From: JBFLXN01 sp040755715 [NCBI: Candidatus Edwardsbacteria bacterium] | GTDB lineage: Bacteria; Edwardsbacteria; AC1; JBFLXN01 | Direction: 5' to 3' | DNA length: 15,171 nt | NCBI GenBank assembly: GCA_040755715.1 | Contig: JBFLXN010000055.1 | Coordinates: 1 to 15,171 of the forward strand | Part shown: positions 5,846-12,323 of the stretch, piece by piece | Layout: each line of letters begins with the position of its first letter | Position numbering within the stretch: position 1 is the stretch's first letter | The notes under the pieces: model-generated | What the model saw: only the letters and a program-made list of their open reading frames with translations | What the model was told of the DNA's origin: nothing | The model's database searches: none | Made by a program: the position numbers and the translations under genes

Positions 5846-7020
5846 GGGTTTACCTCAAAAACCATCACATTATTATCTGACCAATTAGTGAGATAAACAT
5901 ATTTCCCATCAGGGGTGACATCAATCCCACAAGGATTTTTGCCTGCCGGGATAGAACAAATAATACTATCTGTGTTCACCTCCAATATATCCAACCTATT
6001 AGCCCCGAAATTAGCGATATAGAGATATTTTCCATCCGGAGAGAAGACCATAGATTTAGGCTTGCCCCGCACCTTTCCTCCAGATTGCCCAGACGGTGTT
6101 TTAGGAAAGGTGCGGGGTGAACCCCCAAGGTCAATCCTTTTAACTATTTGATTAGTCGCTGTATCCATCACGAAGATTTTGCCACTGCTAAAGAGAGAAA
6201 CATAGGCATATTTTCCATCGGGCGAAATCTTGATATGCCTCGGGCGATTACGAAATCCTTTTATGGTAGCAATTACCTCCTCTTTCTTTAGGTCAATTAC
6301 TGAGACACTATTGGAACGAGGGCTGAAATTGGCGATGTATGCATATCTACCATCAGGAGTAATATCAATACCTCGGGGATTTACTTCCACTCCGATAGTT
6401 TTGCAAACTTTCCCTGAATCTGTGTCAATGATAGAAACACTGTGAGAACTCCAGTTTGACACCAATAATTTCTTCCCGTCAGGAGTGAAACAGAGAACTT
6501 TCGGATTCAGTTCAACCTTTACCTGTCCAATAAGTGAATCATTAGTTGTGTCAAAAATCAAAACTCTATGATGCGAAAAGTCTGAAACCCAAACTTCGGG
6601 CCTGTCTTTCCTGAATGCTACTTCAACCGGCGCACCTTTAATTTTTATTGTTTTGAGAACAGTTTTAGTAGCGGTATCAATGATAGTGAGACTCCCTTCG
6701 TAGAAGTTAGTAACATAAGCCTTAGTCCCGTCTGGTGTAATGCCCACGCCTTTTGGCCAAATTCCAGTCGGTATAGTGGCAATCAAAGAAAGAGTCGGCG
6801 ATAATGGCTCTTCTCCTCTTGATAAAGAACTAAGAAGAGAAAGCACGGTTAGAAGCAGAGGAATTTGACGAATTACCACGGAAACACGGACCGCCCCCTT
6901 TCCGTCACAAACACGGCGGACAAGTATCCCCCTCCGTTGCGGAGGGGGTGAGGGCGATGTCTCCTCCAAAATTCTGTGTTTCCTTAATGCCGTGCTTCCG
7001 TGATTAAATATCTTACTCAT
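5833..7020 (-). CDS. YVTN-type seven-bladed beta-propeller protein
   Basis: Seven blades of the YVTN/lactonase-like kind are visible at about residues 80-395, each with a TPDG or SPDG turn, an aromatic strand such as AYVTNF or YLYIANF, and a VxVID strand. Proteins of this type are secreted and bind ligands or partners; no catalytic site is evident. The ATG at 7020 overlaps the otsB stop (ATGA), supporting coupling. However, residues 1-47 are encoded by repeat sequence and the signal-peptide-like segment (about 49-68) only follows them, so a GTG at 6879 just before VIRQIPLLLTVLSL is an alternative. Blade 6 carries an insertion of about 18 residues (302-320) encoded by a 53-bp palindrome. The last residues come from another palindrome at the 3' end. 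Confidence 0.88.
   Translation of the reverse strand: MSKIFNHGSTALRKHRILEETSPSPPPQRRGILVRRVCDGKGAVRVSVVIRQIPLLLTVLSLLSSLSRGEEPLSPTLSLIATIPTGIWPKGVGITPDGTKAYVTNFYEGSLTIIDTATKTVLKTIKIKGAPVEVAFRKDRPEVWVSDFSHHRVLIFDTTNDSLIGQVKVELNPKVLCFTPDGKKLLVSNWSSHSVSIIDTDSGKVCKTIGVEVNPRGIDITPDGRYAYIANFSPRSNSVSVIDLKKEEVIATIKGFRNRPRHIKISPDGKYAYVSLFSSGKIFVMDTATNQIVKRIDLGGSPRTFPKTPSGQSGGKVRGKPKSMVFSPDGKYLYIANFGANRLDILEVNTDSIICSIPAGKNPCGIDVTPDGKYVYLTNWSDNNVMVFEVNPAPR
6065..6117. repeat. 53-bp palindromic element inside the propeller gene
   Basis: Perfect 15-bp arms, CCCCGCACCTTTCCT and AGGAAAGGTGCGGGG, enclose 23 nt. In the minus-strand reading it encodes residues 302-319 (RTFPKTPSGQSGGKVRG), lying in blade 6 between the closing strand of the preceding repeat (RIDLGGS) and the opening strand (PKSMVFSPDG). 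The other six blades go directly from the Gly-rich turn to the Pro-containing strand, so this is an in-frame insertion. A related copy is at 4329-4380. Confidence 0.85.
6877..7002. repeat. composite inverted repeat at the 5' end of the propeller frame
   Basis: CACGGAAACACGG (6877-6889) is mirrored by CCGTGCTTCCGTG (6990-7002) with one mismatch. Inside lies a hairpin with 9-bp arms, CCCCCTCCG (6928-6936) and CGGAGGGGG (6940-6948). The whole element is open in the propeller frame and supplies residues about 7-47, a Pro/Arg-rich stretch (SPSPPPQRRG) unlike the rest of the protein. Confidence 0.7.
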
Positions 7021-7814
7021 AAGAGGGATTGAAGAAAATTATAAACTTGTTTCACTGATTTCATCCTGAAGCTGGCCGCGGTATTTTCAGGGTAGAGGCG
7101 ACCTGCCAGGTCGCCCCTACCTTCCACCAATATGGTTAGTCCCTTGCCTTTTAAAATCTTGAATGCATCCTCATCAGTAGTATCATCGCCAATATATATC
7201 GGAAGTGGTTTTTCATTGCTTAACTTTTTCAGTAAAAACTTGACTGCCTTTCCCTTATTCCATTTAATCCGAGGTATAAACTCATAAACCTTCCGACCTC
7301 TTAGACAAACTAGCTTTTTCCGATAATCGCTTTCCAATTTCTTGATGATTTTCCGAATTCCCGCTATATATTTGACACTAACATCTCTGTAATGAACCGC
7401 AATGGTTAAAACTTTGTTTTCCAATAAAACCCCTTTTATCGTGGATAGTGCCTGGGTCAACTCACGATGTAAAATCTTTAATATTGGCATTGCCCTTTTG
7501 GCTTGTGGATGTATAAACCTCAAACCCGGTCCTACCATCTCCAAGCCGTGGCAGCCAACATAATAGATGCCTTTGATATTCACGAGCCTAATGACATCCT
7601 TAAGCGTCCTACCGCTGATGATAGCCAGTCTAAGATGGGGATTTCGAGCCAGTCTCTCCAGTAGAGATTTTACCCTGACTGGTATCTTTGCTAATTCCGG
7701 CCGTAGTTTTATCGGCACCAGCGTTCCATCGTAATCTAACATTAACAGAATCATAAATAAATTTCTCTTTGTCCGGGATATCTCAGGGAAAGCATAACTA
7801 GTGGTCTGTCGCAT
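7017..7814 (-). CDS. otsB: trehalose-6-phosphate phosphatase
   Basis: A HAD-superfamily phosphatase of 265 residues converting trehalose-6-phosphate to trehalose. Motif I is LDYDGTL (nucleophile D27, acid/base D29), motif II ISGR (S67), motif III lysine lies in WNKGKA (about K187), and motif IV is GDDTTDEDAF (209-218). The inserted cap domain contains the family's GCHGLE and YEFIPR-like stretches. Between LTILV (226-230) and TAASFR (245-250), where family members usually have a very short loop, there is an insert (GRGDLAGRLYPEN) encoded by a palindrome. ATG 7814 has no ribosome binding site; ATG 7754 (MILLMLDYDG) with AAAGAG upstream is an alternative start. It lies 442 bp downstream of otsA, with a repeat element between, and overlaps the propeller gene. 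Confidence 0.92.
   Translation of the reverse strand: MRQTTSYAFPEISRTKRNLFMILLMLDYDGTLVPIKLRPELAKIPVRVKSLLERLARNPHLRLAIISGRTLKDVIRLVNIKGIYYVGCHGLEMVGPGLRFIHPQAKRAMPILKILHRELTQALSTIKGVLLENKVLTIAVHYRDVSVKYIAGIRKIIKKLESDYRKKLVCLRGRKVYEFIPRIKWNKGKAVKFLLKKLSNEKPLPIYIGDDTTDEDAFKILKGKGLTILVEGRGDLAGRLYPENTAASFRMKSVKQVYNFLQSLL
7091..7121. repeat. 31-bp palindrome inside otsB
   Basis: GGTAGAGGCGACCT (7091-7104) pairs with AGGTCGCCCCTACC (7108-7121) around a 3-nt loop, with one G:U-type mismatch. It encodes residues 232-241 of OtsB (GRGDLAGRLY), downstream of all catalytic motifs, and appears to be an in-frame insertion in a surface loop. Confidence 0.75.
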
Positions 7815-7868
7815 AAATATTTGACAATCAGGGTGTCAAGAAAAAAAGACCTAATGTCGAAATATGAG

Positions 7869-7894
7869 TAGCCCCGACCTAAAGGTCGGGGCTA
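7869..7894. repeat. perfect 12-bp stem palindrome
   Basis: TAGCCCCGACCT and AGGTCGGGGCTA are perfect arms around AA, upstream of the otsB start in the otsA-otsB spacer. No T-run follows on either strand, so a terminator role is doubtful. It is probably another small dispersed palindromic repeat. Confidence 0.65.
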
Positions 7895-7968
7895 TTAAAA
7901 AACAACTTATTTCCTAAAAATAAAGGCCTCATCCTGTCAAAAATTAATGCGACAATGCACCAGCACGA

Positions 7969-8223
7969 CTTTGTTAAAATTTTGTCTAAAATTGGCACGA
8001 TTTATCCTGAACGGAGTGAAGGAAAATCAACACTGACAAGCGTTTAAGCCTTCTGGGCTTGTTCTTCTCTTGTCCCCCGACAAGTCGGGGGAAGAAAGAC
8101 AGCCCAAGCCCCGATAAATCGGGGCTTCAGGGCCTCCTCAAAAGCACAAGAAAAGTGCCTCATAGGCTTATATTATTGTGCCAGAAGGCTTTCAGGCAGA
8201 TTTTGAGCCAAAATTTAACAAAG
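7969..8223. repeat. nested palindromic element, MITE-like
   Basis: The outer arms are about 28 bp and imperfect: CTTTGTTAAAATTTTGTCTA at 7969 onward against CCAAAATTTAACAAAG ending at 8223. Inner arms AAGCCTTCTGG (8046-8056) and CCAGAAGGCTT (8181-8191) are perfect, as are GCACAA (8144-8149) and TTGTGC (8177-8182). Two hairpins sit in the centre: CCCCCGAC/GTCGGGGG (8074-8091) and AAGCCCCGAT/ATCGGGGCTT (8106-8127). The stretch fills most of the otsA-otsB spacer and has no coding signal. It fits a non-autonomous mobile element that collected smaller repeats; a structured RNA is an alternative. Confidence 0.6.
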
Positions 8224-8256
8224 CACTGACCAGGATGTATCTTCTAAGGGGTCGGG

Positions 8257-10482
8257 TTATATTGAGGCTAACTCCCGGATAATATTTGCCGCCCACAAAT
8301 AGATGTTATGACTTACCAGAAATTGTCGCATTTGCTTCATCCGTGGCTGCTGTTCTTCAAGCGGCATTTCAAGAGCATATTTTATGGCTTCTGCTGACTG
8401 TTCAATATCATAAGGATTAATAATCAAGGCATCCCGTAGCTCCTGGGCCGCACCAGTAAATCTACTCAATATTAACACTCCGTCATTATTATGGCGGGAA
8501 GCCACAAATTCTTTTGCTACCAAGTTCATCCCGTCGTGGAGTGAAGTAACCAGGCAGAGTTGAGCTGCCACATAAAACGGCATTATCTCCGCATGACTGT
8601 GATGTTTTTTTAACATCAATATTGGTTTCCAATCTTTGGATTTAAAATGTCGGTTTATTCTATTAGCTTCGCTTTCTACTTCATTCACTAAATCGAAATA
8701 TCGCTTAATTAGTGTCCGGCTGGGTGCACCAAGTTCAACAAAGGTAAACTTGCCCTGATATGAAGGATATTTTTCTAAAAATCGTTCCACCGCTAAAAAT
8801 CTCTCAATGATGCCTTTTGTATAATCAATTCTATCTACACCCACACCAATGTATTGAGCACTTAAACCATACTCCTTTAATAACTCTGCCGGTGGAAACA
8901 TATAGCGGTCTTCATTCTCAAGGTCTTTAAGAGTGAAAGCAATGCTGATGGGGAAAGGTCTGACCAAAGTGGTGTGTCCGGACATTTTAACTGAAAAATT
9001 TTCCCAGATGATTTGTGATTCCAGAAACCTATCTATCGTTTCCAAAAAATTGTTGCAGTGATATTGAGTGTGAAAACCAACAATGTCTGCTCCTAACATT
9101 CCAGTGAGCAGTTCCTTTTGCCAAGGACAGATGCCGAAAGATTCAGGATTTGGCCAGGGTATATGCCAGAATATTCCTACTCTGGCATCTGGCCTTTGTT
9201 CTTTTATCAATTTAGAAAGTAAAGCAAAATGATAATCCTGAACAAGTACCACTGGCTGGTCTTCATTTTTGATTTCTTCTATCACTGCTTGGGCATATTT
9301 TTTATTAACCGCCTGGTAGTATTCCCAATCTGCTTTCCGGAATAATGGTCTGGTGTGAGCTATATGACACAACGGCCATAATCCTTCATTGGCAAAACCG
9401 TAATAGAATCCGTCCTCTTCCTCCTTAGAGAGCCAGATTCTCCTTAATGTATATTTGGGTTCTTCTGGAGGGACCATTACTTTATCGTATTCGTTGACCG
9501 CTTCCCTATCAGCGTCGCCACTGCCTGAGGCTATCCAAGTACCTCCACAGGCTTTCAATATGGGTTCCATAGCAGTGACTAAACCACTTGCCGGCACAAT
9601 GCACTCAATGCTTTTACCCTTGCAGATATGCATGTAGGGTTCCCGGTTAGAAACTGCTATCAAAGATTGTCTACCCAGAAGATTCTTTACTTCCTCTTTA
9701 AGGCGTTCAGGAGTCCAGATGGCTTCAGCGGTCGCCCTTAACCTGGCTTCTTCTTCAGCCACTGCTCTGGCTTCGGTGATAGCTTGAGTCAACTGATTTA
9801 CTTCTTTATGTAATGGAGCAAAAAGTCCCCCAGGTGGTTTTTTCAAAATATGTCTATCCTGATATCCTATTCTAACAGATTTCATCCAATCTACCATTTT
9901 GTTCAGGGGATTGAAAATGCTCCAGCGAATGACTGCTAAAGTCACCAAGGCTACCACTAAAGCTTGGACGAACCAGCGGATGAAATTGGTTTTCCAGATG
10001 TTTGATAATATTTTATCAATATATCCAGTATCGTGGACAAGGACTATCGCTCCTACTACTGAACCTTCCTGTCGTAAGGGTCCAGCATAAAGATAAATTT
10101 TCTTCAAATCCTTTTGGGAAGTTATTCCTAAAGCGCTGTCTGCATCCATCGCCATGCTGGCGACTGACCCTGCTATATCTAAATAAGGCTTAAGTTCAAG
10201 ATTGCCTGCCAATAAACTGTCTGTAGCATTATAGACTGCTGCTCCTATCAATCGCTGATGGCGGCCGAGTTTTTCTATTGTTTGCTGAAGTCTACTAATT
10301 TTGCCTTTTTCTATTTGAGCCAGAATTCCTTCCTGAAGGCTCTCTACTAAAAGTACCGACCTTCGTTCCAAGTCCATTTGCAATCTCTGTCGCTCTTGGT
10401 AAACTTGAAATAATGTAAAACTCAAAGCCACCAAGCCAACAGCAATTAGAACAGAGATAATAATGGTGAGGTTGATTTTCAT
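8257..10482 (-). CDS. otsA: membrane-anchored sensor-type trehalose-6-phosphate synthase
   Basis: The C-terminal part, about 271-741, is a complete GT20 synthase joining an activated glucose to glucose-6-phosphate. By E. coli OtsA numbering I can match D130 to D416 (QDYH), H154 to H440 (FWHIPWP), R262/K267 to R551/K556 (RIDYTKG), and the DGMNLVAKE donor-site loop to 650-658, so it should be active. The unusual part is residues 1-270: helix 5-27, an extracytoplasmic domain about 28-165 of single-Cache-like size, helix 167-187, a HAMP-like stretch about 188-240 containing NPLNKMVDWM, and an Ala/Glu-rich coiled coil about 232-265. Start ATG 10482 has GAGAGGAAAAG just upstream. It lies 11 bp after the CapA-like gene. 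Direct gating of the enzyme by an outside signal is inference. Confidence 0.93.
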   Translation of the reverse strand: MKINLTIIISVLIAVGLVALSFTLFQVYQERQRLQMDLERRSVLLVESLQEGILAQIEKGKISRLQQTIEKLGRHQRLIGAAVYNATDSLLAGNLELKPYLDIAGSVASMAMDADSALGITSQKDLKKIYLYAGPLRQEGSVVGAIVLVHDTGYIDKILSNIWKTNFIRWFVQALVVALVTLAVIRWSIFNPLNKMVDWMKSVRIGYQDRHILKKPPGGLFAPLHKEVNQLTQAITEARAVAEEEARLRATAEAIWTPERLKEEVKNLLGRQSLIAVSNREPYMHICKGKSIECIVPASGLVTAMEPILKACGGTWIASGSGDADREAVNEYDKVMVPPEEPKYTLRRIWLSKEEEDGFYYGFANEGLWPLCHIAHTRPLFRKADWEYYQAVNKKYAQAVIEEIKNEDQPVVLVQDYHFALLSKLIKEQRPDARVGIFWHIPWPNPESFGICPWQKELLTGMLGADIVGFHTQYHCNNFLETIDRFLESQIIWENFSVKMSGHTTLVRPFPISIAFTLKDLENEDRYMFPPAELLKEYGLSAQYIGVGVDRIDYTKGIIERFLAVERFLEKYPSYQGKFTFVELGAPSRTLIKRYFDLVNEVESEANRINRHFKSKDWKPILMLKKHHSHAEIMPFYVAAQLCLVTSLHDGMNLVAKEFVASRHNNDGVLILSRFTGAAQELRDALIINPYDIEQSAEAIKYALEMPLEEQQPRMKQMRQFLVSHNIYLWAANIIRELASI

Positions 10483-10493
10483 ACTTTTCCTCT

Positions 10494-11576
10494 CTATCGG
10501 ACTGTCCTTTGCTTTGGTTTAATGAGACCGTCTTCGCTTATATCCGGCCCTGTTAAAGGGAAATCCACTTGGGAGAGGTTTTTAATCAATTTGATACTGC
10601 GACACGCAGAGTCGGGCATCGGCACACCTGGATGTTTCTGGTAGGTTGGAATAATCCTTCCATCCAAAAACCTGCCAGCGCTATCTAAATTTACCTTTAG
10701 AATCAGTGAAAGACCACGCTCCCCGGCTAAACCAATCCGGCCGTAGGTGCAGAAGTTCCCCAGGCTATAGGCGATTAACCGCTCTTTATAAACCTCCAGC
10801 GCCCTTGGCACATGAGGACCGTGCCCCAAGACTAAATCGGCACCGGAATCAATTACGGAATGAGAGAATCTTACTACATTCCCTCTGGGCTCTCCGAATA
10901 ATTTCTCAAATCTGTCCTTGGTATGTAAAGCCCTGGTTCCTTCACTGCCACCATGGAATGTGACAATAACAATATTATTTCTTGTTTTCAAATCAGCCAC
11001 TATCCTTTGGGCTTTGGGAATATCTAAAAGGCTGTAAGTCCTGCTATGAGGAGAGAAGCCGATGACTGAGACCTTTTTCCCCTTAACAGTCAAATAAACA
11101 ATGTCACCAATGAGTCCTGTGTATTTAATGCCAGCACTATCTAAAGCCTGTCTCGTCGACTGGATGCCCCTCTCCCCAAAATCTCTAATATGGTTATTGG
11201 CTAAATTGAGCACATCAAAGCCAGCATCCACCAGATTTTTAACATAATGGGTTGGGCTCCGGAAGGCATAGTTATGACGATTCCCCACCTTCTTGCAAGT
11301 TTGACCCCCGTTGCACAGTGGCCCCTCCAAGTTCCCCAGGGCGATATCACTGCCACTCAGTTCAGATTTGACTGCACTAAAGAGTTCTCCGCCATCATTG
11401 GGGGGTAGAATTGGCGAAGGGAAGGTTGAACCCATCATAATGTCGCCCACGGCGGCGATGGCGATGACAAGAGAATCCGGGGATGAATTTTGGGGTTGTA
11501 GCGGAACCGCCCCCAAGAGTGTGACCAGAATCAATCCTAGAAGTTCAATTTCAGTTGTGAACATTACTTGAAGCAT
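10494..11576 (-). CDS. CapA-family metallophosphatase-like protein
   Basis: The CapA (poly-gamma-glutamate synthesis type) pattern is complete: VGDIMMG (about 43-49 from this start), GNLEGP, NLANNHIRDFGERG, FHGG, a region ending in GADLVLGHGPHV, and the closing IAYSLGNF. The Asp, Asn and His residues of these motifs are those that bind metal in calcineurin-like phosphoesterases. Family members are membrane-anchored or exported and linked to surface polymers. I choose ATG 11576; ATG 11564 is equally possible and a GTG at 11621 lies inside a palindromic repeat. No good ribosome binding site precedes any of them. A hydrophobic segment (LLGLILVTLLGAV) would be the signal or anchor. The preceding residues (TTEIE) are acidic, odd for a signal peptide, so the repeat-adjacent 5' end may be altered. 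Confidence 0.88.
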   Translation of the reverse strand: MLQVMFTTEIELLGLILVTLLGAVPLQPQNSSPDSLVIAIAAVGDIMMGSTFPSPILPPNDGGELFSAVKSELSGSDIALGNLEGPLCNGGQTCKKVGNRHNYAFRSPTHYVKNLVDAGFDVLNLANNHIRDFGERGIQSTRQALDSAGIKYTGLIGDIVYLTVKGKKVSVIGFSPHSRTYSLLDIPKAQRIVADLKTRNNIVIVTFHGGSEGTRALHTKDRFEKLFGEPRGNVVRFSHSVIDSGADLVLGHGPHVPRALEVYKERLIAYSLGNFCTYGRIGLAGERGLSLILKVNLDSAGRFLDGRIIPTYQKHPGVPMPDSACRSIKLIKNLSQVDFPLTGPDISEDGLIKPKQRTVR

Positions 11577-11587
11577 CTGAATTTGAA

Positions 11588-11775
11588 TCCCGCCACGGCG
11601 GGACACGGATTTCCGCCACACTAACGGCGGATCCGCCTCCCCGGCCGTTGTCTCCCCGGCCGTTGTCTCAGGATGCGAAGCACAGGGGCAGGCAAGAAGC
11701 AGGGCAAAACCTGTCCGTTAGCTCTGATGCTTGCCCAACGGTCAGGACGAGGCAGGCTGGCGGAAAAAATCTGCC
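11588..11775. repeat. cluster of dispersed palindromic repeats
   Basis: This spacer between the CapA-like gene and the small basic gene is built of repeats: TCCCGCC/GGCGGGA (11588-11603), CCGCC...GGCGG with a second GGCGGATCCGCC palindrome (about 11614-11637), the CCCCGG...GTTGTCTC family (11638-11690), an interrupted hairpin CCTG(T)CCGTT/AACGG(T)CAGG (11710-11746), and GGCGGAAAAAATCTGCC (about 11759-11775). No coding signal is visible. Confidence 0.6.
11638..11667. repeat. 15-bp tandem repeat, two exact copies
   Basis: TCCCCGGCCGTTGTC is repeated exactly at 11638-11652 and 11653-11667. The second copy continues as TCAGGATGCGAAGCA and then AGGGGCAGG, a layout shared with the element at 12191-12225. 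Confidence 0.85.
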
Positions 11776-11821
11776 TAATCATATGCCGACCCGTCCATTA
11801 CGCTAGGAAGCAGAGCAAGGC

Positions 11822-12079
11822 TTATCTTAAGATAGACCTGTAGCTTCTCATGTATTCTGTAAAATATCCCGGATGACTCAGTCGCCAGATTTGAAAATAC
11901 AAGGGATGTTTCAATTTCCACTCCTCAAAATAGTGGGGATGTTTCTTTCTCCACTCTGCACACTGCCATTTAATCTTTCGATTATCCTTTCTATAGGTTT
12001 TCTGATATTCTCTCTGATATTTTCTGATTTCTTCTTTGTGTAGTTCTCTATATTTTCTGAGATACTCTCGCCTATCCAT
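11822..12079 (-). CDS. small basic protein with Trp-His-Pro-Tyr-Phe repeats
   Basis: I choose ATG 12079: the ribosome binding site GAAGGGG ends at 12086, directly against an ATG at 12085 but six bases from this one. The 85-residue product is very rich in Lys, Arg and Tyr. The first half (YLRKYRELHKEEIRKYQREY) looks like a charged helix or coiled coil. The second half carries three 11-residue repeats of the pattern W-[KR]-x-x-H-P-x-Y-F: WRKKHPHYFEE, WKLKHPLYFQI, WRLSHPGYFTE, then YMRSYR. I do not recognise the family; similar charged, Tyr-rich small proteins occur in phages and mobile elements, and nucleic-acid binding is a reasonable guess. It has its own promoter, which overlaps that of the opposite gene pair. 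Its composition differs clearly from its neighbours. Confidence 0.65.
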   Translation of the reverse strand: MDRREYLRKYRELHKEEIRKYQREYQKTYRKDNRKIKWQCAEWRKKHPHYFEEWKLKHPLYFQIWRLSHPGYFTEYMRSYRSILR

Positions 12080-12110
12080 TGCCATCCCCTTCGTAAAAAA
12101 AAAAAAACAC

Positions 12111-12139
12111 TTGACAATATCAGATTTTGTAGTTATAAT
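12111..12139 (+). promoter_or_regulatory. consensus sigma70 promoter, plus strand
   Basis: TTGACA at 12111-12116, a 17-bp spacer and TATAAT at 12134-12139: a full consensus match. A run of 13 A (12095-12107) lies just upstream and could act as an UP-like element. Transcription should start near 12146 and give a leader of about 180 nt, including the hairpin at 12191-12225, before the outer-membrane protein gene at 12324. Confidence 0.85.
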
Positions 12140-12167
12140 TATACATAGAATAAAAAGAGAAAGTCAA
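12138..12167 (-). promoter_or_regulatory. sigma70 promoter, minus strand, overlapping the opposite one
   Basis: Read on the minus strand, TTGACT (12167-12162), an 18-bp spacer and TATAAT (12143-12138). It would start transcription near 12131 toward the small basic gene, giving a leader of about 50 nt containing a 13-T run. Its -10 box shares bases with the plus-strand -10 box in the palindromic TATAATTATA, so the two promoters cannot be occupied at once. Confidence 0.7.
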
Positions 12168-12190
12168 GGAAAATCCTACTTGCTTGACTT

Positions 12191-12225
12191 CCCCGGTCGT
12201 TGTCTCATGAAGCAAAGCACCGGGG
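12191..12225. repeat. GTTGTCTC-type hairpin element in the leader
   Basis: CCCCGG (12191-12196) and CCGGGG (12220-12225) close a hairpin whose 23-nt loop contains TCGTTGTCTCATGAAGCAAA. The same order of blocks (CCCCGG, CGTTGTCTC, a GAAGCA-type block, GGGGCAG) occurs at 11653-11690, so this is a second copy of one dispersed element. Here it lies in the presumed 5' leader of the outer-membrane gene pair. Confidence 0.6.
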
Positions 12226-12323
12226 CAGACAGACCCAACCATTTTGCATATTTGTCCATCATCTTTGTCTTTTTTACTAGCGGATTTTTCTAGCGGGTCA
12301 AGATAAAAAAAGAAGCTATCTTC

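Noticed and set aside
5679-5888. 69-codon open frame after the CsgG-like gene
   Set aside because: It runs into the hairpin and the 3' end of the convergent propeller gene, has low-complexity Lys/Phe-rich content, no family features and no clear ribosome binding site.
7811-7839. TTGACA on the minus strand upstream of otsB as a promoter, and TTGACA/TGTCAA as an operator
   Set aside because: No acceptable -10 box lies at the right distance (TTATGC at best, overlapping the start codon). The 6-bp inverted repeat is too short to support a binding site.
10706-11571. Plus-strand open frames opposite the CapA-like gene
   Set aside because: They are antisense shadows of a gene with complete family motifs and show no start signals.
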